DNA of 6,300 nucleotides from Actinomycetota bacterium (GTDB lineage: Bacteria; Actinomycetota; Actinomycetes; S36-B12), in NCBI GenBank assembly GCA_027729865.1, contig JAQCBM010000111.1:1-6300 (forward strand), in the 5' to 3' direction. A model generated the notes under the pieces. It was given only the letters and a program-made list of their open reading frames with translations. It did not search any database and was not told the origin of the DNA. Below, one piece after another: positions 1-5,459 of this stretch (positions are counted from its first letter, which is position 1; each line of letters starts with the position of its first letter). Both the position numbers and the translations under genes were made by a program.

Positions 1-3000
1 CTGGAGTGCCACAACTTGCTGGGTGCGTTGCTGGGCGCGCTACTTGATCCTGGGCGACCGAGGGCCGCTCCGAAGGCACCTGCGGGAGCAATATCCGCAT
101 ACGGTGATTGCCGGAACCCACTGGCGTGCACCAGCACCTTGTCCGGCTTGGGCGCCTCTTCCTGCACCAACTCCTCGGTAAGCAACGCACGCACCGCATC
201 CATGCCCTCGTCCTTCCACAGACGTCGGACTTCACCGAGATCCCAACACCCTGTGGCGCGCATCGAGATTCCACGTGGACCCGATCGCCGCAGATACCCG
301 CGAACGATCAACAACCACGAACCGAACAACGTTGGGGCGTAGTGCTCTTGCACGTCGTCGAAGAAAGCCGCATCGATCGGTCCAGTGGAGTCATCGAGCG
401 TCACGAAGATGACGCGTCGACCACTGCGCACCGGTGGGCTTTGGATCGCGACTTTCACTCCGGCCACCCAGACCTGACTCCCCGAACGCTGCGCAAGCAG
501 ATCCTTAGAAGCGACCGCCCGGATCTCGCTGAGCAGGTCTTTATAGAAATCCACCACATGGGCACTGACGTCCAGCCCGAGGACGGACATCTCCGCTCGC
601 ACCCGCTCAGCCACTCCCATGTCGGGCAATCCAGTAGCGGGAACCTGTTCCACCTGCGCTCCGAGTAGATCCAAGGACAACTGCGCATCCGCACGTCCGA
701 TGTGCCGGTCGATATCTGCCACCTGCAACAACAGATCGCGCCGGGTGATGGGTGCCGGGTGCAGGGAGTCGAAGGCACCGACGCTGATCAGGTTCTCCGC
801 TGTTGGTCGAGATAACCGCGCGCGTCGATAGGTATCGGCCAACGAAGAAAAAGGACGACGACGTATCAACGCCTGCACTTCCTCCTCGCTGATACCCGCA
901 ACCTCGGTCAGTGGAATCCGAATCGCGCCGACCTTCGATGCATCAGATTCCTCCACTCGATAGACATCGTCAGACGCGTTCACGTCCACCCCGAGTACGT
1001 CGATGCCATGGATGCGTGCATCGTCGAGCAGAAGCCGCTTGGGATACATCCCCGGATCATGCGTGAGGATTCCGGCGTAGAAAGCAGCTGGATAGTGCGC
1101 TTTCAACCAGGCCGATTGGTATGTGGGTAGCGCGAACGCTGCTGCGTGCGCCTTGCAGAAACCGAAGGAAGCGAAAGCACGCAGGATCTCCCACACTCGA
1201 TCCACCGTGGGTAGGTCGTATCCCTGATTGACGGCCGTGGGATAGAACCAGGCGCGGACATCGTCTTGGCCTTCCGGTGATCCCATACTGCGACGGCATT
1301 CGTCGGCCTCTGCCAGTGAGCAGCCGGTCATCACCGAGATGATGCGCAGCACCTGCTCGTGGAAGACCACCACTCCGTAGGTCTCGCGCAAGATCGGCTC
1401 GAGATCGGGGTGCGGATATTCCGGTGCTCGCCACCCCTGCCGGGCCATCAAGAAGGGCGTAACCATGTCGGACTTGACCGGCCCGGGACGAAACAGCGAG
1501 ATGTCGATGATTAAGTCGGAGAACTCGGTGGGTGCGAACTTGCCGAGCAACTCCCGCTGGCCGGGTGATTCGATCTGGAAGCACCCGAGGGTCTTAGTGG
1601 AGCGGATCAATTCGTACGTGCGCGGATCGTCGAGGGGCTTTCGATCAATGTCGACGTAGGTTCCGGCATCACGTTCTATTTCGTTCACTGCATGAGCGAT
1701 GGATGACTGCATCCGGACACCAAGCACATCGAGTTTGAGTAGGCCCATGTGTTCCACGTCGTGCTTATCGAAGTGACTCATCTGGTAGCCGGCGGCACTC
1801 ATTTCCACCGGTGTGCGATCGAGCAGCGTGGCGTCGGAGAGCAGCACTCCGCATGGATGCATAGCGATATCGCGCGGCAGACCATCGAGCCCTTCCACTA
1901 GATCGAGGAAATGATCGAGTTGGCCTTCCTTCGCCAGCCGCCCGATGTGGGAGTCGCGAAGTTCGGGCAGATCCTCCAGCGCGCTGCGTGCCTGCCGGGC
2001 TCGCACATGCGGGAAGGCCTTGGCGAAGGCATCGACCTCCGCGGCATCGAGGCCGAGAGCCGCGCCAACGTCGCGTACCGCATGACGCACGCGATACGTC
2101 TCCATCATGGACACACTGGCCACCCGGTCGTCACCGAAGCGTTCGCGAATGAGGTCATACACCTCCAACCGGCGTGCGGATTCCACGTCGATATCGATAT
2201 CTGGCAATACCCGGCGCAGCGGTGACAAGAAGCGCTCCATCAATAATCCGTGCCGGATCGGATCCACTCCACTGATGCCCAACAGATGCGTGACCAGACT
2301 TCCCGCCCCCGAACCGCGTGCAGCAACTCGGATACCTTCGGCCTTGACCATGTCGACTACCTCGGCGACGGTGAGGAAATACCCCGAGAAACCCAGATCG
2401 ACGATCGTCCGCATCTCACGTTCCAGACGCTCACTCGCTTCGCGCTGCTCAATGCCTACGTACTTCTCCGGTATCGCGGTGCGACAGCGCTGTAGTAGGA
2501 GCGCATCGGCTTCGCGCACCGGATCGACCATCTTCCGCCCGAGCAATACGTCGAGTTCGGGAACGAATACCTGACCCAGCCCCAGGTCCTTCTCCGGATC
2601 CAGCGCGCAGTACTGCGCCAAGTGCCAGGTGTCCTCGAGCAGCCGCTTGCCGCCACGTTCGCCTCGACCACCGGCTACTGCGGCGTCGGCTATCTCCGCG
2701 GCGATCTGCGCCATCTCGACCGCGGACTTCAGATAGGCGTTCGGTTCGGTCTCGCGCTCGATCCGCGGGGAACTCAAAGGAACGAGCAATCGGGAAGCGT
2801 CGAGCACCTGCGCTATCGGCGCATCCTGAGGAGTGGCGTAACGAACGGCGTTGGTGAGCACTGCAGGCAAGCGTTGCTCACGCGCCCACATGAGCATCCG
2901 TGCAGCGGCAGCCGTGGAGTGCCGATGCCTGCGGTGTGCGGGAAATCCCGGCTGCCGGTGCGAGGTGATACCGATGGCCAAATAGCGATCGAAGATCGCA

Positions 3001-3548
3001 CGCCACGGTCTAGTAGCGGCTTCGGCGAGCGCGGGTCGATCGTTGGCCAAGTAACGCCCGGTTTCGGAGTCAGCACCGAGAACGACGACGATGCCTTCGT
3101 GGTATTCGCGCAGCGCCGACCACGGCAACCACGGTTCACCGCGCGTGGTGTGATCACCGGTGTGTGCAGCACTCACCAAGCGACATAGCGAAGCCCATCC
3201 GCGTGCACCGGTTGCAAGCAACACCACACGCGGTTTGCTCTCATCTATCCACGCACCGCCACGCGCCGGAGTGCCGCGAGATGGTGAAGTAGCGAACTTC
3301 GGGTGCACCCGGGCCGGCTCGGTGGCTTCCACCGCGATGTCCACACCGAGCACTGGGCGCAATCCCACACGCGCGCATTCGCGCGCCCACCGCACCGCGG
3401 CATACAGCCCGTCGCGATCGGTGAGCGCGATGATCGATTGACCCAGCGCACCAGCGCGTTGCACCAACATCTCCGGCAACGTTGTGCCGTACCGAAGTGA
3501 ATGACTGGAGGCAACGTGCAGGTGGGCGAAGGGTGGAACCGACGCCAC
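1..3548 (-). CDS. dnaE2: DNA polymerase III alpha subunit-like accessory (DnaE2-type) polymerase, C-terminus cut by window edge
   Basis: C-family replicative-type DNA polymerase, read codon by codon as one open frame of 1182 codons with no stop before the window edge. The last visible residues are KLWHS, so only a few residues are probably missing. Visible order: PHP domain (about 5-240; FAHLHV with H9 and H11, TDRD at 43-46); RGSGAGS at 411-417; palm motif PDIDID at 449-454, giving catalytic D450 and D452; KLDVLG with the third aspartate D607; FHEQ at 729-732; FGFCKAH at 795-801; helix-hairpin-helix region about 880-930; clamp-type peptide QLSLDL at 956-961; OB fold about 1021-1090. The GTG at 3548 is the first possible start after an in-frame TAG and puts the PHP motif at residue 7. 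The N-terminus and context suggest the accessory, damage-induced polymerase rather than the main replicative DnaE1. Family assignment is near certain. The dnaE2 symbol is less so, because actinobacteria carry more than one accessory DnaE lineage. Confidence 0.93.
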   Translation of the reverse strand, partial: MASVPPFAHLHVASSHSLRYGTTLPEMLVQRAGALGQSIIALTDRDGLYAAVRWARECARVGLRPVLGVDIAVEATEPARVHPKFATSPSRGTPARGGAWIDESKPRVVLLATGARGWASLCRLVSAAHTGDHTTRGEPWLPWSALREYHEGIVVVLGADSETGRYLANDRPALAEAATRPWRAIFDRYLAIGITSHRQPGFPAHRRHRHSTAAAARMLMWAREQRLPAVLTNAVRYATPQDAPIAQVLDASRLLVPLSSPRIERETEPNAYLKSAVEMAQIAAEIADAAVAGGRGERGGKRLLEDTWHLAQYCALDPEKDLGLGQVFVPELDVLLGRKMVDPVREADALLLQRCRTAIPEKYVGIEQREASERLEREMRTIVDLGFSGYFLTVAEVVDMVKAEGIRVAARGSGAGSLVTHLLGISGVDPIRHGLLMERFLSPLRRVLPDIDIDVESARRLEVYDLIRERFGDDRVASVSMMETYRVRHAVRDVGAALGLDAAEVDAFAKAFPHVRARQARSALEDLPELRDSHIGRLAKEGQLDHFLDLVEGLDGLPRDIAMHPCGVLLSDATLLDRTPVEMSAAGYQMSHFDKHDVEHMGLLKLDVLGVRMQSSIAHAVNEIERDAGTYVDIDRKPLDDPRTYELIRSTKTLGCFQIESPGQRELLGKFAPTEFSDLIIDISLFRPGPVKSDMVTPFLMARQGWRAPEYPHPDLEPILRETYGVVVFHEQVLRIISVMTGCSLAEADECRRSMGSPEGQDDVRAWFYPTAVNQGYDLPTVDRVWEILRAFASFGFCKAHAAAFALPTYQSAWLKAHYPAAFYAGILTHDPGMYPKRLLLDDARIHGIDVLGVDVNASDDVYRVEESDASKVGAIRIPLTEVAGISEEEVQALIRRRPFSSLADTYRRARLSRPTAENLISVGAFDSLHPAPITRRDLLLQVADIDRHIGRADAQLSLDLLGAQVEQVPATGLPDMGVAERVRAEMSVLGLDVSAHVVDFYKDLLSEIRAVASKDLLAQRSGSQVWVAGVKVAIQSPPVRSGRRVIFVTLDDSTGPIDAAFFDDVQEHYAPTLFGSWLLIVRGYLRRSGPRGISMRATGCWDLGEVRRLWKDEGMDAVRALLTEELVQEEAPKPDKVLVHASGFRQSPYADIAPAGAFGAALGRPGSSSAPSNAPSKLWHS

Positions 3549-3554
3549 CGCTCG

Positions 3555-4025
3555 CTAACCGACCGCGCGTAGCCGCGAATCCAGCGACGGCTGGTACGCC
3601 AATTCCAATACATCGCACACTCGTGCGAGGAACGTCTCGGCGTCGCGCACGAGATCATCTGCCGCTCGATGGCTCACGCACGGGATGCCGGCTTCGGCTG
3701 CCGCTCGAGTGCGCGCGCCGGCGGCGAAGAAGTCGGCCCATTCGGTCATCGGTGGACACACCTCGCGCAAGACCACCCACGCGCTACGTACCCGGCTATG
3801 CGAACGGTCGCGGTCGCCGCCACGGCGAACGGCCCCCGGCGCTACGACTGCGATCACCGCGGCCGCTGCCCGCAGTGCAGCCAGGTGAGCAGCTGCATAC
3901 CGCTCATGCGGGGTCGCCGCCATCGCCGCGCGCGACAGCGCACGCCGCGCTCCTTCGATCAATTCCACGTGTGGCGATTCGGTACGGGGAAAGTCGGTAC
4001 GGGGAAGAGTGGCGGTCGTGGTCAT
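3555..4025 (-). CDS. SAV_6107-like HEPN domain protein
   Basis: Small, mostly helical protein of 156 residues that I recognise as the actinobacterial SAV_6107-type HEPN family; its biochemical role is not established. Diagnostic stretches are RYAAAHLAALRAAAAV at about 42-57, TEWADFFAAGARTRAAAEAG at about 94-113, and ADDLVRDAETFLARV at about 122-136. R42-x4-H47 has the spacing of the catalytic motif of HEPN RNases, but it sits early in the protein, so I do not claim activity. The N-terminal 20 residues are low-complexity with a duplicated PRT(D/E) element. The ATG at 4025 is chosen because AGGAGAGG lies 8 nt upstream and the domain begins soon after. The frame stays open upstream to 4313, so a longer form cannot be excluded formally. 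The gene lies 6 nt before the polymerase gene in the same frame and behind an SOS-type promoter, which suggests a part in damage-induced DNA synthesis or its control (inference). Confidence 0.85.
   Translation of the reverse strand: MTTTATLPRTDFPRTESPHVELIEGARRALSRAAMAATPHERYAAAHLAALRAAAAVIAVVAPGAVRRGGDRDRSHSRVRSAWVVLREVCPPMTEWADFFAAGARTRAAAEAGIPCVSHRAADDLVRDAETFLARVCDVLELAYQPSLDSRLRAVG
3979..4006 (-). repeat. Tandem 13-bp direct repeat at the start of the HEPN gene
   Basis: TCGGTACGGGGAA occurs at 3979-3991 and 3994-4006, a 15-bp period that keeps the reading frame. It encodes the duplicated PRTD/PRTE element at residues 8-16. It looks like an in-frame duplication outside the conserved domain. 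Confidence 0.75.
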
Positions 4026-4033
4026 CTGGGGGT

Positions 4034-4041
4034 CCTCTCCT
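4034..4041 (-). promoter_or_regulatory. Ribosome-binding site of the HEPN gene
   Basis: The minus strand reads AGGAGAGG, 8 nt before the ATG at 4025. It is the strongest Shine-Dalgarno match in the leader and fixes the start at 4025 rather than at the upstream in-frame GTG at 4313. Confidence 0.75.
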
Positions 4042-4077
4042 GGTTGGCCTGCTCCTAATCGGCAGGTGTGCTGGTTC

Positions 4078-4146
4078 TCGACCCTGCTTCGACCCGTACT
4101 TCCTTCTTCGACCCGTACTTCTTCGACCCCGTAACTAACTCGACCC
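4078..4146 (-). repeat. Five short degenerate repeats (minus-strand GGGTCGA)
   Basis: The 7-mer TCGACCC occurs at 4078, 4089, 4108, 4123 and 4140. Three middle copies lie in longer units resembling TTCGACCCGTACTTC. Spacing is irregular (11, 19, 15 and 17 bp). On the transcribed minus strand the core is GTACGGGTCGAAG. The array lies between the SOS promoter and the HEPN ribosome-binding site. Function is unknown: binding sites for a protein, an RNA structural element, or slippage-derived sequence. Confidence 0.65.
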
Positions 4147-4168
4147 GTGCGCCCCGAACGAGCCCTGA

Positions 4169-4201
4169 CCGCCGGGGCAGGGGTCGAGGCGGCCCCGGCG
4201 G
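4169..4201. repeat. GC-rich stem-loop in the leader
   Basis: CCGCCGGGGC at 4169-4178 is perfectly complementary to GCCCCGGCGG at 4192-4201, across a 13-nt loop. No T-run follows on either strand, so it is not a classical intrinsic terminator, but it is the most stable-looking simple hairpin of the leader. Confidence 0.6.
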
Positions 4202-4277
4202 CCATCGAGCACCGATAGGTGCCCGGGCTCGTTGTCGAGCGGGCAAGACCCCAGCCGCGAATCCGGGGCCCCGCTGG

Positions 4278-4295
4278 TTCGATCAACTTTTCGAA
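4278..4295. promoter_or_regulatory. Degenerate second LexA-like box
   Basis: TTCGATCAACTTTTCGAA keeps the outer half-sites (TTCGA and TCGAA) at exactly the spacing of the perfect box. It has GATC in place of GAAC on one side and TTTC in place of GTTC on the other. It begins 27 bp from the perfect box. It may be a low-affinity second operator, or just the other arm of the larger inverted repeat. Confidence 0.4.
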
Positions 4296-4304
4296 GCAGG
4301 CGCT

Positions 4305-4322
4305 TTCGAACACTTGTTCGAA
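4305..4322. promoter_or_regulatory. LexA/SOS box (perfect palindrome)
   Basis: TTCGAACACTTGTTCGAA is a perfect 18-bp dyad with a 4-nt centre. It contains TCGAAC-N4-GTTCGA, the known LexA operator form in mycobacteria and relatives. It lies immediately downstream of the predicted -10 of the HEPN-polymerase promoter, so SOS control of both genes is the natural reading. No other equally good match was seen in the window. Confidence 0.88.
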
Positions 4323-4331
4323 CCAAGGGGA

Positions 4332-4361
4332 ACGTTAACCGGACCCCCTGACAGCCGTCAA
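4332..4361 (-). promoter_or_regulatory. Predicted sigma-70-type promoter of the HEPN-polymerase operon
   Basis: The minus strand has TTGACG at 4361-4356 as -35 and TAACGT at 4337-4332 as -10, with an 18-nt spacer. This predicts a transcription start near 4325, just before or at the edge of the LexA box at 4322-4305, a position where bound LexA would block initiation. The -35 matches well and the -10 moderately. The assignment rests on sequence and on its fit to the operator. Confidence 0.55.
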
Positions 4362-4374
4362 CCCCTGCCCATGT

Positions 4375-4399
4375 CTCTCAGGGCACTCCCTCAGGAGAG
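4375..4399 (-). terminator. Possible weak terminator hairpin after the dehydratase gene
   Basis: Directly after the stop codon, CTCTC (4375-4379) pairs with GAGAG (4395-4399) and AGGG (4380-4383) with CCCT (4388-4391), with a 4-nt loop and a 3-nt bulge. It has no T-tract on the minus strand, so it is only a candidate. It sits between the dehydratase gene and the SOS promoter, where a transcription end would be expected. Confidence 0.3.
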
Positions 4400-4693
4400 C
4401 TACGGCAGGAGGTCGACGATCATGTCGATCCGCTCGGCCAGCGTGGTGTCCAGATCGGTGATCCCACCTTCGGAATGGGTGGACAACCGGAAGGAGAGCG
4501 TGCGCCAGCGGATATCGATATCCGGATGGTGATCCATCTCTTCGGCCACCTCGGCCACTTTGGTCACATAGCCGATCCCGTCGAGGAAAGTCGTCGCCTT
4601 CACCTCGGCTACGAGAGAGTCACCGTCACGCTTCCATCGGCGGTGCAAAAGACAGAAGTCCGCAATTCGGTCGTCGGTGAGCAAATCAGCCAT
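4400..4693 (-). CDS. Pterin-4a-carbinolamine dehydratase (4a-hydroxytetrahydrobiopterin dehydratase)
   Basis: Small cytoplasmic enzyme of 97 residues, the usual length for the PCD/PhhB family, which dehydrates 4a-hydroxytetrahydropterin during pterin cofactor recycling. The family signature is clear: EEMDHHPDIDIRW at residues 51-63, with the paired active-site histidines H55 and H56 followed by P57 and W63, then a second conserved histidine in LSTHSEGGITDLD at about 70-82. The ATG at 4693 is preferred because GTGAGG lies 8 nt upstream and it gives the family length; an in-frame ATG at 4789 would add 32 residues unlike the family. No aromatic amino acid hydroxylase is visible nearby, so the physiological partner is unknown and a general role is possible. 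The gene stands alone between the mrp operon and the SOS-controlled operon. No convincing promoter was found upstream. Confidence 0.92.
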   Translation of the reverse strand: MADLLTDDRIADFCLLHRRWKRDGDSLVAEVKATTFLDGIGYVTKVAEVAEEMDHHPDIDIRWRTLSFRLSTHSEGGITDLDTTLAERIDMIVDLLP

Positions 4694-4777
4694 GGCACGC
4701 ACCTCACGGTCGGGAACAAGTGCTACTACGACCCTGCCCCATCGAGCTCTCCCCCGCCACTTTCCCTGACCACACAT

Positions 4778-4835
4778 CGAAACCTGCAACGTGCGTCAAG
4801 GATCGCGCGGAATTTGACGCAAACTGCAGGTCTCG
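4778..4835. repeat. Large imperfect inverted repeat between mrpG and the dehydratase gene
   Basis: The left arm at 4778-4799 and right arm at 4814-4835 match at 18 of 22 pairs around a 14-nt loop. The core blocks ACCTGCA/TGCAGGT and TGCGTCAA/TTGACGCA are perfect, with a 3-nt mismatch between them. It begins 4 nt after the mrpG stop, so it may end mrp transcription despite lacking a T-tract. The blocks also carry TTGACG, a possible -35 element facing either way, so an operator is the other reading. Confidence 0.7.
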
Positions 4836-4839
4836 ACGG

Positions 4840-5172
4840 CTAGACGCGACCCTGTTCGGAAGGTTCGTCGACTGTGGTCACGGGCGAACGCGCGGTCCCC
4901 GATCGATACGACGCATGCGCCAGCGCCAAACCGGACAACGGGGTTGTGACCAGGTGGGCGATCAAGACCAGCACCAACACGATCACGGACCGCACCGACC
5001 AGTCGTCGATGATCGCGGCGACGATGATCAACAGCAAGCCCAGCGCCGCGGCTTTGGACACAGCGCTTGCCCGGGTCAATGGATCGGGAAGACGCAAGAT
5101 GCCCAGCCCCGCCAATGCCACCAACCCGGCACCAAGAATCACCAAGATGCCCACAACGATCTGTCCGATCAT
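4840..5172 (-). CDS. mrpG: Na+/H+ antiporter subunit G (MrpG/MnhG)
   Basis: Membrane subunit of 110 residues of the multi-subunit Mrp cation/proton antiporter, which exports Na+ or K+ in exchange for protons and supports pH and salt tolerance. Three hydrophobic segments are visible at about 4-24, 42-55 and 61-85, with a polar C-terminal tail rich in S, T and E. The family motif GxxRLPDxxTR is present as GILRLPDPLTR at 24-34, followed by SKAAALG at 39-45; the histidine often seen in this stretch is a serine here. AGGAGG at 5185-5180 sits 7 nt before the ATG, and the ATG overlaps the mrpF stop as ATGA. It is the last gene of the operon, the usual place for subunit G. Confidence 0.93.
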   Translation of the reverse strand: MIGQIVVGILVILGAGLVALAGLGILRLPDPLTRASAVSKAAALGLLLIIVAAIIDDWSVRSVIVLVLVLIAHLVTTPLSGLALAHASYRSGTARSPVTTVDEPSEQGRV

Positions 5173-5459
5173 GCCGAGTCCTCCTGCTGCTGATCGCTGC
5201 GACGCCGCACCAGTCGTGACAGCCCGATGGTGGTCAAGAAGCCGATGAGAACCGCGATGAGTGCGAAGTCGAACAGCACCGGTTCGTCCAAACGCAAGGC
5301 AATCAGCACGATCGCACTGACAGCAGCCACAAAGCCCAATTCCGCAGCGACCATGCGATCAGCACGCGAAGGTCCGATCGCCGCTCGGATGATCGCTGCG
5401 AAAACACCGATCACCACGAGCACCAAAGCGATGTCGATGGCAAGTTGCGGAGTGTTCAT
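5169..5459 (-). CDS. mrpF: Na+/H+ antiporter subunit F (MrpF/MnhF)
   Basis: Small membrane subunit of 96 residues, normal for MrpF. Three hydrophobic segments lie at about 7-27, 39-56 and 63-80. The conserved loop GPSRADRMVAAELG at 29-42 corresponds to the family GPxxxDRxxAxDxxG pattern, with E40 where an aspartate is usual. LFDFALIAVLIGFLTTIGLSR at 62-82 is the typical last helix. The C-terminus is short and charged. The ATG at 5459 overlaps the mrpE stop as ATGA and gives the family length. An upstream in-frame start at 5570 would lie deep inside mrpE and add non-family sequence. No strong Shine-Dalgarno is seen, so translation is probably coupled to mrpE. Confidence 0.92.
   Translation of the reverse strand: MNTPQLAIDIALVLVVIGVFAAIIRAAIGPSRADRMVAAELGFVAAVSAIVLIALRLDEPVLFDFALIAVLIGFLTTIGLSRLVRRRSDQQQEDSA
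5180..5185 (-). promoter_or_regulatory. Ribosome-binding site of mrpG
   Basis: A perfect AGGAGG on the minus strand lies 7 nt before the mrpG ATG, inside the 3' end of mrpF. Confidence 0.8.

Larger units (their letters stand above)
4026..4325 (-). promoter_or_regulatory. Long structured 5' leader of the HEPN-polymerase mRNA
   Basis: About 300 nt separate the predicted transcription start from the HEPN ATG. Besides the 5' hairpin, the stretch holds a 10-bp GC stem (4169-4178 with 4192-4201), GCACC-GATA-GGTGC (4209-4222), and GCCC-GG-GCTCG-TTGT-CGAGC-GGGC (4221-4244). The last two share bases 4221-4222 and cannot fully form together. A palindrome CGGGGCCCCG lies at 4264-4273. I recognise no known riboswitch. 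The HEPN frame happens to be open through it, but the amino acid sequence is arginine/glycine-rich and resembles no family I know. Confidence 0.4.
4275..4325. repeat. 51-nt imperfect inverted repeat enclosing both LexA-like boxes
   Basis: The arms pair as TGGTTCGA (4275-4282) with TCGAACCA (4318-4325), CAA with TTG, one central T-A pair, TTCGAA (4290-4295) with TTCGAA (4305-4310), and GC with GC around an AGGC loop. That is about 20 pairs, interrupted by small mismatches and one bulged T. If transcription starts near 4325, the hairpin forms the very 5' end of the mRNA. Confidence 0.7.

Noticed and set aside
108..668. Plus-strand open frame opposite the polymerase gene
   Set aside because: It is antisense to a polymerase frame confirmed codon by codon. 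The protein is rich in H, R and S with no recognisable domain, as expected for a shadow frame in high-GC DNA.
3482..4138. Plus-strand open frame of 218 codons across the HEPN gene and leader
   Set aside because: It overlaps the HEPN coding region antisense, is strongly arginine/proline-biased, and matches no family I know.
4078..4146. Short repeats as a CRISPR array
   Set aside because: The units are only 7-15 bp, irregularly spaced and degenerate, without spacers of uniform length and without cas genes.
4253..4264. 12-mer AGCCGCGAATCC shared between the leader and the end of the HEPN gene (3571-3582)
   Set aside because: About one such match is expected by chance in a window of this size, and the flanks do not match.
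4275..4300. GGTTCGATC resembling a tRNA T-arm
   Set aside because: No acceptor, D or anticodon stems can be built around it; the sequence is better explained by the LexA-like dyads.
4026..4313. 96-codon N-terminal extension of the HEPN protein from a GTG inside the LexA box
   Set aside because: The start codon lies inside the operator without a ribosome-binding site, the sequence is low-complexity, and a strong Shine-Dalgarno supports 4025. Not excluded absolutely.
4509..4524. 16-bp perfect palindrome CGGATATCGATATCCG
   Set aside because: It lies inside the dehydratase gene and follows from its DID codons. A similar GATATCGATAT run in the polymerase gene likewise encodes its DID motif.
4068..4532. 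Plus-strand open frame reading through the TCGACCC repeats into the dehydratase gene
   Set aside because: Its start is made of the short repeats and its end is antisense to a confident gene.
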